From Gnetum montanum (lineage: Eukaryota; Streptophyta; Gnetopsida; Gnetales; Gnetaceae): DNA of 64,000 nucleotides. Position 1 is the first letter of the stretch, and the number at the start of each line of letters is the position of its first letter. Below, one piece after another: positions 36,227-47,074 of this stretch. Made by a program: the position numbers and the translations under genes. The stretch lies in NCBI GenBank assembly GCA_015680685.1, contig MNCI01002155.1:311770-375769 (forward strand), in the 5' to 3' direction. The notes under the pieces were generated by a model that was given only the letters and a program-made list of their open reading frames with translations, did not search any database and was not told the origin of the DNA.

Positions 36227-36860
36227 CGTGATGGTGAAAACTTGCGATTTTCATTAGCGATCACTGCGGAACTTTCCCGAAATGCAGGCATATCATTTTG
36301 ACATGAAGCGTAAAGATCGCAACATTAATCTCATAGATATCGCATTAATGGTGGTCCAAAAAGACCCTAAACTAACGCACAGCTTATCATCTCGTAATTC
36401 GGTCGCATTAACTACGGTCGCCAAAAACCCTAAATTAGCTATTTTTCCGTACTAGTCACACCACCTTATACTTTTAGTTATAGTCTACGAGAACTTTAAC
36501 CTAACACCTAGGAAACCTTACTTATTATTGCATTACAAACTCTACATATTGTAATGATCCACTAAGACCTTAAACTGGCAACCTTTTAGATACGTACCTC
36601 TAAAGCCTTGTATTATTTCACCATGTTGACAAAAGTAATATAACAGTCTCCATTCTTGGCGGTTTTATAGGTCAGTTTGCAAATGGAAGAAGCTTTACTT
36701 GCACCCCTAGCCCTAACAGGTCCATACAGGGAAACTTTTAGATAGCCTAATCTTGCAATGATAGGAACTGACGCCTCCTTCTGTGACATAACCATAATAG
36801 CCTCAGAATTATTCCTAGACTGGCCAGAACATTTAGCCTGAACCCTAGACCTGGAGGCTG
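36227..36860. other. Region between antisense gene and RT of C
   Basis: This is the likely promoter side of the antisense gene, running into decayed coding sequence that precedes reverse transcriptase. No complete gene is seen. Confidence 0.4.
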
Positions 36861-37850
36861 GTGATGTGATCGAGGATTCCCTCACTGAAGTCTCTATGGT
36901 TACGCACAAAGAAGAAAGCAAAACTCTGAAGGTTAGTTCCCTCCTTGACCAACAAATGTAGAGCAACATATCTTGAGTTCTACAAAATAATGTTGCGGTG
37001 TTCGCATGGTCGTACAAAGACATGCTGGGTTTAGACCCAAAATTAATACAACACAACATCATGTTAGACCTGCATATCAAAGCAGTTAGACAGAAAGCAT
37101 GAAATATTAAGCCTGAAATCGCGTTGGCAGTGCATGATGAAATCACTAAGCTATATCAAGCTAGCTTCATCCACGCAGTAGATGACTCAAATTGGGTGTC
37201 AAACATCATTGTTGTGTCTAAGAAAATGGGAGGAATACGCATCTATATAGACTTCTGTGATTTGAACAAGGCAACGATTAAAGATAATTTCCCATTACCA
37301 AGTATTGACCAACTTATTGATACAATAGCCAGACATGCTTTACTATCCTTTATGGATGGGTTTTCGGGATATAATCAAATCTGTATCAACCCAAAACATC
37401 AACTAACTACAACTTTCATGACCCCCTAGGGAACTTTCTGTTATACCATGATGCCCTTTCGGTTGAAAAATGATGGAGCAACTTATCAGCGTGCCATGAC
37501 ATATATCTTTAGCGATTACCTCTTAGAGAGATTGAATGACTACATAGATGACATAGTTGTCAAGTCCAGGAAGTCAGCAGATCACCTAGAGGATTTAGAG
37601 TTAATCCTTAAATGATGTCTCAAACATGACCTATAACTTAACCTAAGAAAATGTGTGTTCGGAGTCAAGACTGGACACATGTTGGGATTTGTGGTGTTGG
37701 AGGCTAGGATACGAGTTGACCCTGATAAGGTTAAGGCCATCGTTAACCTGGCACCACCTACAAACCTTAAAGAACTGTGTGGGTTGCAAGGTAGGTTATA
37801 GTTTATCAAGAGGTTCATCTCGAAGCTAATAGACAAATTACATCCTATGC
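36861..37850 (+). pseudogene. Reverse transcriptase of element C
   Basis: It opens with SLTEVSMVTHKEESKTLKVS and VAVFAWSYKDMLGLDP, the entry to the Tat RT. The core at 37124-37429 has DSNWVSNIIVVSKKMGGIRI, DLNKATIKDNFPLPSIDQLI and FMDGFSGYNQI. After a stop follow MMPFRLKNDGATYQRAM and DYIDDIVVKSRKSADHL, in which YIDD holds the catalytic Asp pair, then HMLGFVVLEARIRVDPDK. It copies RNA to DNA. Stops are present, but the motifs are intact. Confidence 0.87.
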
Positions 37851-38345
37851 AACATTTGCTCAAGAAGGGAGTTAACTTCAAGTGGACCAAAGTCTGCCAG
37901 CATGCTTTTGATAACTTAAAGAAGGAGTTGTTACATTTGCTAACAGTTTTCCCACACAAAGGGATCAGCCTTTCTATATCTACCTGGCAAGTTCAGATGT
38001 GTCCATAGCCACATTGTCATATCAAAAGAGGAACAATGGGTTGGAAATCCCTATCTATTAACTAAGTCACGTTCTATTTGCATATAAAACAAGGTACAAT
38101 GAAGTAGAGCATAATTGTTTGGCATTGGTTTTTGTGCTCAAGAAATGTAGACACTATCTTTTTCGCAGCCAAGTTAACATAATTTGCAAGAACAACATCC
38201 TACAGGCCATTACAAATAATTTATACGAGAGTAGTAAAATAGCCTGATGGAAAGCCATCATAGCAAAATTTGACTTGCATTACATTGGCCAATCTTCCAC
38301 GAAAGGCCAAGCAATAGCTGACTAGCTTGTAACATCACCGATTAA
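37851..38345 (+). pseudogene. RNase H (gypsy type) of C
   Basis: It begins LLKKGVNFKWTKVCQHAFDN. Later pieces in shifting frames give text equivalent to YNEVEHNCLALVFVLKK (near 38100) and LRRHYLF-like words. The domain is heavily frameshifted. Confidence 0.6.
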
Positions 38346-38439
38346 CGATCAGGCCATAATAGAGCCTGAGTTTCCTGACAAACATGTACATAGTTTAAGC
38401 CCTGCATCAACAGGCCTTGAAGTGACATTACGCTTTGAT

Positions 38440-38785
38440 GGAGATCTTCCCTGAGGATGTTCATCCATTGGCTTACCGCCTAGCATTTCCCTGTACGAAC
38501 AATGTGGCAGAATATGAGGGGCTCCTCAGGGGACTGTTAGCAGCTAGAGAATTGAATGTTCAACACCTAGAAATCCAAGGTGATTCAATGCTCGTTGTCA
38601 ATTAGATCATAGAAATCTACGCCTGCAAAGCTGTAAACCTGCAACCTTACTGCGATATGGATAAAGATCTTCTGAAACAATTTACAACGACTGACTTCTA
38701 ACACGTGTCACGTAGTGAGAACACTATAGCTGATGCACTAGCTACGCTAGCTTTAAACGTGCCATCGCATTTGTTTGCCACTTAG
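38440..38785 (+). pseudogene. Second, archaeal-type RNase H of C
   Basis: The reading PLAYRLAFPCTNNVAEYEGL, then LRGLLAARELNVQHLEI, QGDSMLVVN and SRSENTIADALATLAL shows the additional RNase H found between RNase H and integrase in Tat elements. NNxAEYEGL and GDSxLVV carry the catalytic Glu and Asp. It is what marks C as Tat-like rather than a relative of A, B and D. One stop follows VVN. Confidence 0.85.
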
Positions 38786-40100
38786 CCTGCTTTAATGATA
38801 GAATGTATAGATCCTGTCACCCAAGTAGCGCAAATATCTTCTCTAAGTACAGAAGAAACACCAGAATGGTACAACAACATTAAAACCTACCTTCTACATG
38901 GTGAACCATCGCATGAGTTAACATCTGCAAAAAAGGACGTAATCTGCAAATGTGTCAGGCAATACATCATCATCAAAGATAACACTCTATGTAGGCGCTC
39001 CTTTGATGGGGTATTGTTAACCTGCGTTAACAATGACCAAGCACAAAGGATAGTTAGCAAAGTCCATGAAGGACTATGTAGAGGACACATAGCCCCTCGA
39101 GCCATGGTCACTAAAATCATATGCTTAGGGTATTACTGGTCATACATGGAACGAGATTTCCTTACCAAAGTTAAGACATGTGACACATGCTAGTGTTACG
39201 CAAATCTAATACACGTGTCACCAACGAAGTTGCATACCACATACATCACTTGGCCATTCCAATGATGGGGACTAGACATCATAGGTCCCATCATGCCTAA
39301 GTCTTCTACAGGACATAGTTTCATTATCACTGCCACTAAGTACTTCACAAAGTGGGTCGAGGCTATTCCCCTATGAAAGACTACATCTCAGCAAGTTTGC
39401 CATTTTATCTTGGATAACATAGTAACCATATTCGGGCTTCCCATGACTATTGTGACTAATAATGGGCCACAATTTAGTAGTATCGAAACCAAATCTTTCT
39501 ACAATAACCTTGGTATTAAGCAATCTTTTTCCTCACCATATTACCTGTAAGCAAATGGTCAAGCAGAAGCAATAAATAAGGTGGTTATCAATTTACTGAA
39601 AAAAAAGATGCTCAGAAGCAATAAGAAACGATGGCATGAGAAAATATTTTACGTGCTATGGGCCTATCATACGACCTGTAGAACAACTACAGGTAGGACA
39701 CCGTATAGCCTAGTCTACGGATCTGAAGCAATGTTGCCCCTTGAACTACAAGTTCCCTCACTACAGATGGTCCTCTCCATGGTTATAAATGAGACTCAAC
39801 ACAATGAATCTAGGATCGTGGATCTAGACTCAGTAGAGGAGAAGCGCATCCAGACACTCGACAACATCGAAAAGTATTAGGACAAGCAGAAGTAGAAGCA
39901 TCATCGTAACTTGCATTAACAACCAATTAAGAAAGGAGACTTGGTCCTTAAAGTCATTCGTGAGCTAGTGAGAAAATTCTCTGCAAGCTAGGAGGGCCCT
40001 TTCCTGGTCATCAACGCATATGGCAACGAAGCATTCAAGCTAGCGGACATCAACGGCAACGAACTTTCAAATCCAATGAATCATGTGTACCTAAAGTAGC
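38786..40100 (+). pseudogene. Integrase of element C
   Basis: The open part at 38795-39193 carries the H-H-C-C zinc-binding region (VHEGLCRGH, CLGYYWSYMERD and KTCDTC). The core has WGLDIIGPIMPKS, TKYFTKWVEAIPL, then IVTNNGPQFSS where the family has TDNGPQF, so the second Asp is lost, and ANGQAEAINKVV with the catalytic Glu. The part at 39581-39880 has WHEKIFYVLWAYHTTCRT and TPYSLVYGSEAMLPLEL. The end near 40000 reads EGPFLVINAYGNEAFKLAD. Stops are scattered. Confidence 0.87.
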
Positions 40101-40144
40101 ACCACATTTAGACGTCATCTTAACTTAAACGCAAGGTAACACTC

Positions 40145-40580
40145 ATCTGCTATGACGTAAAAATGGTGCTATAACAAATGTTCGCTATGACGTAAAACTA
40201 GCAATGTTGTACACGTCTGCTATGACGTAAAAATGGCATTTCCTGCACATGTCTGCCACGATGCTAAACTAGCAGAGCTTTCGATTGTCTGCCACGATGC
40301 AAAAATGGCAAGGTAAGCCTTCATCTACTGAGATGCTAAACTAGCATAGACTTGTCCTTGGGTCACAACACAAAACTAACACCCACAGCATGGTCTGTTG
40401 GGACCATAAACTAGCTCTCCCACCATCCGCTATGATGTAAAACTAGCACACTTCGATCTACCAGTAGCATGATCTGCTGGGACCATGGTCTTGGTTTAAA
40501 ACTAGCATGGTCTGCTGGGACCATGGTCTATTGGGACTTAAAACCAACAACAATGATCTACCAAGACTTAAAACTAGGAT
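40145..40580 (+). repeat. Degenerate tandem repeats in the 3' region of C
   Basis: Units such as CTGCTATGACGTAAAAATGG and GCTATGACGTAAAACTAGCA recur about eight times (40147-40440). They are followed by AGCATGGTCTGCTGGGACCATG units (about 40388-40530). Short tandem arrays after integrase are common in Tat elements. Confidence 0.8.
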
Positions 40581-41810
40581 CTATCAAAAAACCATCCATG
40601 AAACAAGTGAACCTAATCATTCTTGCACGACATCCCTATCAGATGGAACAGGTAGGGCATTGGAACCAAAGCAACACAACTACCCCCTGGCATTCTACTG
40701 ATTCTTCGGATGTGCCAAAAGGCATACTACTGACCCCTCAAAGATGTCGCTACAATGGCCACTTAGCAAATGCAGCTCTCGGGGTCAGCACCGCCAATTG
40801 GAGCCCCAAGGAAACTATGGTCACCCATAGCCCTGGTTGCCTCTAGCTACCACCGCCACCAGAGTCTGGCTTCGCAGATTCATCTGACTGGTTCCTTGCC
40901 TACTCAAATGGATAAGATGAATCTAGCTATCGACGGTGAATTCCTGAGCAGCGGTGTTGACAAAGGAACCCTTGCCTTTTTGCTACGGTCCCCTCTCCAT
41001 GGCCTACGCTCCCCTTTCTGCTTCCAACGACACTTGTTTCAACAACCTCCCTAGCGGTTAGGGTAGTTGCTTTTTCTTTTTGCACTTTGTTGCGTTTTGC
41101 AGGTTACTTGCTACAATAGCGTTGTTCAAAAATGCATTCACTAGGAGGGCGAAGTGTCACAGCATTCTGAGGTGGCTGCTCAGACTAGCCTGACTTCTTG
41201 GGAGTGTAGACCCTACCTTTTCCCCTGCAGACACCTTACCTTACTTTTTTTCCTCTCTTATCCTTGTACCTACCCTTACTTTCTCATCCCATTTGTACAA
41301 AATGTAAGCATAAAAAATCCTTTCACACATGATAACCGTCATGACCATGAAATGGCGTAACATAACTTGCCTCATGGATTGCATCTACAGACAAGTTAAA
41401 ACCTTATGCAGATGTGACATAGCTCCAAAAAAGGGGGAAAAGCTAGGCAAAATGGATGAAACACAACTCGTCCAGGCCATACGAGCGTAACGCAACTCAC
41501 CCAAGCAAGTTCCCCATATACAGTGTAGTAGCGTAGCCTCTCGCGAAAATACCTGCAAGAAGTTACCTGATAACATGTTTGCGAAGTATCCTATTCATGC
41601 TTGAGTCTTCCCCAAACCTCCCTCTCACTCACACTTGTAAAGTCCCTCTTCCGCCCCTTACGCTCCCAACCTTCGCACTCCTAGGTTTGATAGAGCAACA
41701 TCTGAGAAGCAATCGATGAACGATGCTAGTATCTTTACCTCTGTGGTGTTTCGCATTCTTTGTCAACATCCCTTAGGCAAGCCCTCCAAACATCAACAAT
41801 GAGGGGCCAT
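40581..41810 (+). other. 3' non-coding region of C and purine tract
   Basis: No convincing gene is seen. Short open frames lack homology to known domains. CGTAAC/GTAACGCAAC words recur near 41350 and 41490, as in the LTR. The end ACAATGAGGGGCCAT is the purine-rich primer site just before the LTR start at 41811. Confidence 0.55.
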
Positions 41811-43087
41811 TGAAACACCGTGAAATTTTGAGACCTCGGTGATTCAGCAAAGTCTCGAAGTTTAGACAAGGATCTTCACAAGTACAGTGTCAAAACATCT
41901 TGGCAATGGGCACATCTCAGCAAGTTTTCTTTTTCAGCTAAGGGCCTCCTATGCTATGCTACACAGCTCAGCATAGCAGACTTCAAGAGGACAGAATAGA
42001 ACAAGGGATGCACAGTGACAACACTCCAACTTTGCAAGTTAGTCATGTTCCAAAATATTTTAACTTTTGGCATATTATGTCGTGTTACGCTATGCAGCAT
42101 AACGCAACGTAACGTAGCATAAAGCGAACAACATAGTTGAGTTAGCCATAGCAACAAGGATAACAAAATTCAAGCAATAGCGATCATTACGCTAGGATAC
42201 ACTTCCCAGGGTATCGTAGTGTAGCCGCGGGACAGTTTGCTACTAAAGATCTGGATATTCGTTAACACTAAAGACAAGGGTGGTTACACCATACTATGCT
42301 TCAGAGTGTAGCATAGTGTAATGTCGCAAGCCTCAGCTACAGCCCATCAGGTCAACGGCATTCTACAGGCCCAGGACACGCATCATCTAAACTACGTTTT
42401 TCTCCTAACCCTAATCTTATAAATACCCCGGGGAACAACACTCAAAGGGTTGGAAATTTTTTGCAAAAATATTGGTGAGAAGACAAGAGAGAGTTGGCAA
42501 TAAAAGAGCATCGATAGTGATAAAGAAAAGCTTTTGGTTAGATATTTCGAGTGAGCAAACATTTTGCTTCGAGCTTAACTCCCTTGTGCCTAGATTGGCT
42601 AGTGAACAAGGTAGATTAGCCCTTGCTTTTTTAATCTCTAAATAGCTTCTTGTTGGTGGCGGATACTCTATTCAAACCGGAATTCGCTTATAAATCCTGT
42701 TGTATTCATCATATTTGTCTATAAGATAAATCACAGATCTCAGGATCGTACATTTTCCAAATTCTTTAATTTATTGCACCTTACTTACATTGATTTTACA
42801 GTCATTTTGCATAGTTTACATCATTTTCATTGTCTTCAAGATCCAATCTTGGAGCAAATCTCATTTTCTCGTCAAATCGACATTATATTTTTCCATTAAA
42901 TTGTCTCCTTGTGATACAATTGATGACAAGTTTACTGATTAAATAAGTCCCTATCTAATCGGAAAAACTATTCAGAGCACCTCGAATCCGTTCTCTCCAG
43001 CATGGCCCTTGCATGAATCCGGGGTTGGAACTGTGTACACGGAAATCCTCTCGGTGTTTCCAGCAACCAAAGTTTTCCATCGTTACA
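41811..43087 (+). repeat. 3' LTR of element C
   Basis: It starts TGAAACACCGTGAAATTTT and ends TCGTTACA, the same length as the 5' copy. The TATA box is TTATAAATACC at about 42418. Differences from the 5' copy are spread along its length, indicating an old insertion. Confidence 0.9.
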
Positions 43088-43578
43088 ACAAGGACACCAA
43101 GAAAAAGCTTGAGGCTACTAATGCTAAACTTGAAGTTCTCAAAGGGAAATTCACAAATCAATGATCCACCACTGAGGACCTATCCAGATGGATGAATGAC
43201 TACTAAGAGATGAAGAATGCGGTGAGAGCATTTGATGTTGAATGCAAATAATTTGCTTCCTGGTTCGTCAATGTCAAGGAGTTGTTTCTAGTGATCTTAT
43301 GTCCTTGGGATGTGCCTGTTCCAACCCACATTGGGGAAGCTACGTGGATAGTACATGATCCTAGGAGTAAGGAGGAGAAAATGAAAGCACTACTGGATGC
43401 TTTCTGCCTCCCACCTGAAGTTGTAGCAGCAGCAGGACAATCACAGCCACCTCAACCACCACTAGGGCATGAAGCCAATGAGGGTCCCCTAGAGCCTCAA
43501 GGACAACCACCACCTGGGATCATTCAATCTTCTCCAACAAGCTTCACACAATCAAAGAAAATGTTGTCCAATTTTTGA
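43088..43578 (+). pseudogene. Third ORF of A, last part
   Basis: After the target duplication the frame of the 24276-26631 ORF resumes in phase with KKKLEATNAKLEVLKGKF, a further coiled-coil stretch. The open part at 43282-43578 contains LCPWDVPVPTHI, VHDPRSKEEKMKALLDAF and a Pro/Gln-rich tail ending at 43578. Element Z has the same ending (PCPWKVP at about 1975). Stops occur near 43160 and 43205. Confidence 0.7.
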
Positions 43579-43775
43579 AGAGTTGTGTTATGGTGTTCAA
43601 TTTTATGTCCTAAACACCACCATTTTCGTAATTTGTTGATCTATACACTCGAACACTCCATTTTTTGTCAAAGTCAGTTAGTTTGTTTTGTTGAAGAAAA
43701 GTTAGTCAATAATCCCATACATTTCCAATTTTGTAAAAGAACTCGAGGATGAGTTTTCATTTAGTCATGGGGGTA
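43579..43775 (+). other. 3' untranslated end and polypurine tract of A
   Basis: It contains the family-wide AACTCGAGGATGAGTTTTCA and TCATGGGGGTA directly before the LTR. B, D and, in altered form, Z have the same. Confidence 0.75.
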
Positions 43776-44682
43776 TGATAAGTTGTCATTGGTTGGCTAC
43801 ATCAATGAGGCCTCGTCGACGTAGTCAACCATGTCAACAAGGCCTTATTGATGAGGCCTCATCAACGCATCTTGCCTTGCGTCAACGAGGCCCCATTAAT
43901 GTAGTTTCTATTTGTCACCTATAAATACACATCTACCAGCTACATTTATGGCAATCTAGATTTAAGTAGTAGCGAAGCTCTTGCATTTTTTCCATTCAAA
44001 AGTTAGAATTTTTCCCCTAAGTGCTTACACAACATTATTGTACCTAAGCATGACAATGTGTGCAACAATAAAGATGAGCTTTTTGATAAACCTTGCAGCA
44101 CTTTGGATAGATTAACTATTTTATTTATGCATTTAATGTTTTCAATTATTTGTTAATTGTTCTTAATTATTTTGCAAATATTTTTTAGCAATTGAGTTAA
44201 TGAGGTTATTAAGCTAGATAAATTAAATGCATAAGTTCAACCACTTCGAGTGTAACATGTATTCACTTGGTAATCCTAGCAGTCTTATTGCTTGGTACAC
44301 CTAGTAGTGTAGTGCTTGGTTGCCCAATAGCAGATATGTGGGTTCAGGATGTGTACAAAAAGTGGGAATGAATACTTATGTTAGGATTAGTTAATTGCTA
44401 GTAAATTAGTTAGTCTAGATTAGTTAATCAAATTACTTTTATCCATATGTAAGTACTAATCTATAAAATATAAAAATGATAAAAATTGAATGCCTCAGTT
44501 ACACAACCATATCAACGAATGTCACAAGTGTAATTGGGAAGACAATGATTGACCTTAAGGCTAGATTCACTTTCTAATGGCTAGTGCACTAGAAAGAATG
44601 AAGTCCACAAAATTTGACCAGATCATGCATGAACACTTTGTGATTCATATGGTTGGATGTAAGGGTACCTTGTCACTCATCA
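43776..44682 (+). repeat. 3' LTR of element A
   Basis: It starts TGATAAGTTG and ends CACTCATCA (907 bp). The U3 has four or so repeats of TCAACGAGGCC(T/C)CATTAA-like words (43800-43905), then CTATAAATAC at 43919 (TATA box) and AATAAA at 44067. Its last part matches the truncated 5' LTR at 5269-5492. Confidence 0.9.
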
Positions 44683-44880
44683 GTAGGGGAAGGAGAAGTA
44701 GTTGATGGTTGATGGTTGTTTATTAGTTAGTAAGGGTTGTAGTGGGTAATGTAGGTATAAGGAATTTTTTCATTGTATAGTTCTCACATTATTTCACCTT
44801 AGGTGTTGTTTTAAGTTGTGACAGGATTGATAAACATAGAATATAGCTAGCAACTTTCATGTATAACAATGTATGTAAGT

Positions 44881-44940
44881 GTGAGGGAAGAGGGGGGAGG
44901 GGGTTGGGGGGTTGTGTGTGGGGTGGGGGGGAGAGGTGGT
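44881..44940 (+). other. G-run cluster (possible G-quadruplex)
   Basis: There are several runs of four to seven G within 60 bases (GGGGGGAGGGGG, GGGGGG, GGGG, GGGGGG) in otherwise AT-rich DNA between element A and the isomerase gene. Confidence 0.6.
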
Positions 44941-45823
44941 TTTTTAAAAATAGTGTATAGAAAGTGTTTCATTTTTTTTATTTTTTATTTTTGTCTTTTT
45001 GGTGTGACAACTTTCAAATATCCAAAGTAGGCCTAAAGCAAAAGATCTATATGATCTTTTCTTGTTATATTTAGTGTTAGTCAACTATTTTGTTGAGTCA
45101 ATATTTAATTTTCATGATATAAATATAATGTTTGTCCAATATATCCTTTGGGTCTTGATATGTCATAAAACCTTAGTTTCAATTTTAGTTTTGAACCCAT
45201 CGTAAATGATTGAGGGAAGACATTGAATTCCTTTAGAGAAGGTCATAGAAAGCTTTGTGAAATAAATAAAAAGAAAGATGCCATTTAAAAAAGAAATAAA
45301 TATACAAAATTTCTTTTCAATATTTTGTTCCTTTTACTTGTTTTGGATGCCCCTTTATAAAAATTATTTAAAATTTTAAGGATCTCACTTTCAAATTTTA
45401 GTTATGATTTCATTTCCACAACAACAAAGTATCAAGAAAACAGCAAAACCAAGAACTTGAAATTGCATGACTAAGTCTTCTTTAAAAAAATGTATTTAAA
45501 TTAGTTGCTGAAATAAGCAGAAAGTAAGAAGCAATGAAGGAAAAACAAATGAATATAAAAAATATCTTTTCAAGCAACATAGAAGTAAAGTAGTAGCTAA
45601 GAATACGCCTGGAATAATATCCTCCGAATCCTTATAATTGACTTTGAACTAAACACATCTTTACCAGCCTATCATTTATCACGGTGATACACGGAGAGCG
45701 TTCAGTTCACTGTAATTCAGGGCCGTAACGACAAAACACAAGTTCACTGGAATCCGAAGAACGAGACAGAGAGACAGAGAGATGAAGGGCAGGCCAAGGC
45801 AAGGCAATCCGAGGAGTAAAACC
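44941..45823. other. Intergenic DNA and 3' UTR side of isomerase gene
   Basis: AT-rich sequence without a gene. The part from about 45680 to 45823 is less AT-rich and should be the 3' UTR of the minus-strand isomerase gene. No canonical AATAAA was seen on the minus strand close by. Confidence 0.5.
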
Positions 45824-46647
45824 TCAAAGTTTAGCGAGAGAGGGGATGACATATGGATCACGGTGGGCATCCAGCTCCTGCACGACGCCCGGCAAAGCGG
45901 CGAGGCGGATCTGGGCGTACACGCTCTTATCCCACTTACGGGACGCCAGGGCCTGCGCCTCCGCCACGGCCTCCGCCAGAACGGCGTCGGAGTCGGAGCA
46001 CAGGCGGTCCACAAAGCCGAGTTGCAGAGCTTCACGAGCCCGCAACTTGGAGCCCTTCAACAGAAGCTCCCGGACTGCAAGCGCCGTGAATTTGCTGCGA
46101 AAGATGCCCATCAAGCTGCCCGGCATCTTCATGCCCATGTCCAATTCACTCATGTACAGAACCGGACCGCGTCCGCTGCCACTGCCACTGTTACTGCTCT
46201 TGCTGTCGACCATGAATCGGTAGTCGTTGGCGAAGGCGAGGATGAGACCGCCGGCCGCGGCGTGGCCACGAATGGCCGCGATGGTGGGTACGCCCAGCCG
46301 CATGAAGTCCGCCATCACAGTTTCGAATTCGTAGCGCACTATCTGTGTGTTTTTCTCGCGATCCTCTGCGATCCAGTTGAGATCCAGACCGTTTGAAAAG
46401 TACCTGCGGTGCCAGAAAACAAAGTCGGTAACTGAGCAAATGTAAAGGGAGACAAAGAGGGGGAGAGAAATCAGAGGAGACGGTACCTTCCTTCGTTGGT
46501 TGTGACAAGCGCGACAGCATCCGGGCACAGTGCGACGGTGCGGAGGGCAGCGCTGATGCCTTCCATCAAGTTTGGATTGAATCGGTGGTCCGAATTGCCA
46601 GTGAGCGTCAGAACGAAGACGTTGCCCTTCCTCTCCAGACTGCACAT
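45824..46647 (-). CDS. ECI1: Peroxisomal enoyl-CoA delta isomerase, two exons
   Basis: The exons are 46647-46487 and 46403-45824, joined by an 83-base intron (donor GTACCG, acceptor CACCGCAG), giving 246 residues without a stop. It is a crotonase-fold enzyme that converts 3-enoyl-CoA to trans-2-enoyl-CoA so that unsaturated fatty acids can pass through peroxisomal beta-oxidation. The start MCSLERKGNVFVLTLTG is the usual family start; an in-frame ATG 14 codons upstream is preceded by nothing family-like. FSNGLDLNW (about 56-64) and RGHAAAGG (99-106) form the oxyanion hole. The Glu of YMSELDMGMKMP (residue 140) is the expected catalytic base of plant isomerases. The C-terminus SLAKL is a PTS1 peroxisomal signal. 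A Ser/Gly insert (SSNSGSGSGRG) lies in a loop. The gene is GC-rich against its AT-rich surroundings and is very likely functional. The symbol is by family; orthology to ECI1 versus ECI2/3 is not settled. Confidence 0.93.
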
Positions 46648-46730
46648 CTTTCTTTTTTTTTCTTTCTTTCTTAGCGTTTCACCAGTCACACATTCACTGG
46701 CCCTCCTTACTCAATGCTACGATGCCAAAG

Positions 46731-46739
46731 CTTTATATA
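46731..46739 (-). promoter_or_regulatory. TATA box of the isomerase gene
   Basis: TATATAAAG on the minus strand lies about 85 bases before the ATG at 46647, which fits a 5' UTR of roughly 50-60 bases. The UTR is rich in AAAGAAAG. Confidence 0.7.
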
Positions 46740-47074
46740 TTATAAAACCATCTGAAGAGGACTTGGAACAAATCAGGCACGAGGCTACGAAATGCGACTG
46801 CATGTCACTGACTTTGACTGTGCTCTTCTTTTTATATTCTTGATTTAGGAGATCTGTGAGATGATCATCCGTCTTGTTACAGCGAACAAAATAAAGAAAG
46901 GTAAGCTACGTTGAAACGTTACCGAATAACATTTATATTATGTCCTTTTGAATAACTTTTTGCACCTGCATCATCGTGAATCTATGATATGGTTGGTGAC
47001 CGTTCTCAACATAATTGCCATTATAGGTATTCCACCTCACATGTACGAACATGACAAAATGTTAGCTGCAGCCT
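46740..47074. other. Upstream region of the isomerase gene
   Basis: No gene is seen. This is unique-looking sequence of about 340 bases between the TATA box and the first tandem repeat, so any proximal promoter elements must lie here. Confidence 0.5.

Larger units (their letters stand above)
26632..43087 (+). mobile_element. Element C: Tat-like Ty3/gypsy element nested in A
   Basis: The LTRs of 1277 bp at 26632-27908 and 41811-43087 flank gag, protease, a reverse-strand spliced gene, reverse transcriptase, RNase H, a second (archaeal-type) RNase H, integrase and a repeat-rich 3' region. The second RNase H and the gag/zinc-knuckle wording place it in the Tat lineage. The target duplication is ATAAG (26627-26631) against ACAAG (43088-43092), one difference. 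The frame of the interrupted ORF continues in phase after it. At about 16.5 kb it is large, and its coding parts are broken. Confidence 0.88.
5269..44682 (+). mobile_element. Element A: Ty3/gypsy element split by B and C
   Basis: The parts in order are: truncated 5' LTR (5269-5492), tRNA-Asp primer site, gag (5652-7560), first half of protease (to 8424), element B inserted, second half of protease (18586 on), reverse transcriptase/RNase H, integrase, a long leader, the third ORF (24276-26631), element C inserted, the end of the third ORF (43088-43578), polypurine tract and 3' LTR (43776-44682). Without B and C about 12.8 kb remain. The primer site and general layout (an extra ORF after pol) resemble Athila-type elements. 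All ORFs are broken, so it cannot be autonomous. Confidence 0.8.

Noticed and set aside
36613-37146. Minus-strand open frame of 177 codons
   Set aside because: It covers the start of the reverse transcriptase of C on the other strand and has no features of its own.
45782-46396. Plus-strand open frame of 204 codons opposite the isomerase
   Set aside because: It lies on the complement of a clearly conserved coding exon with high GC, which commonly gives long antisense frames.
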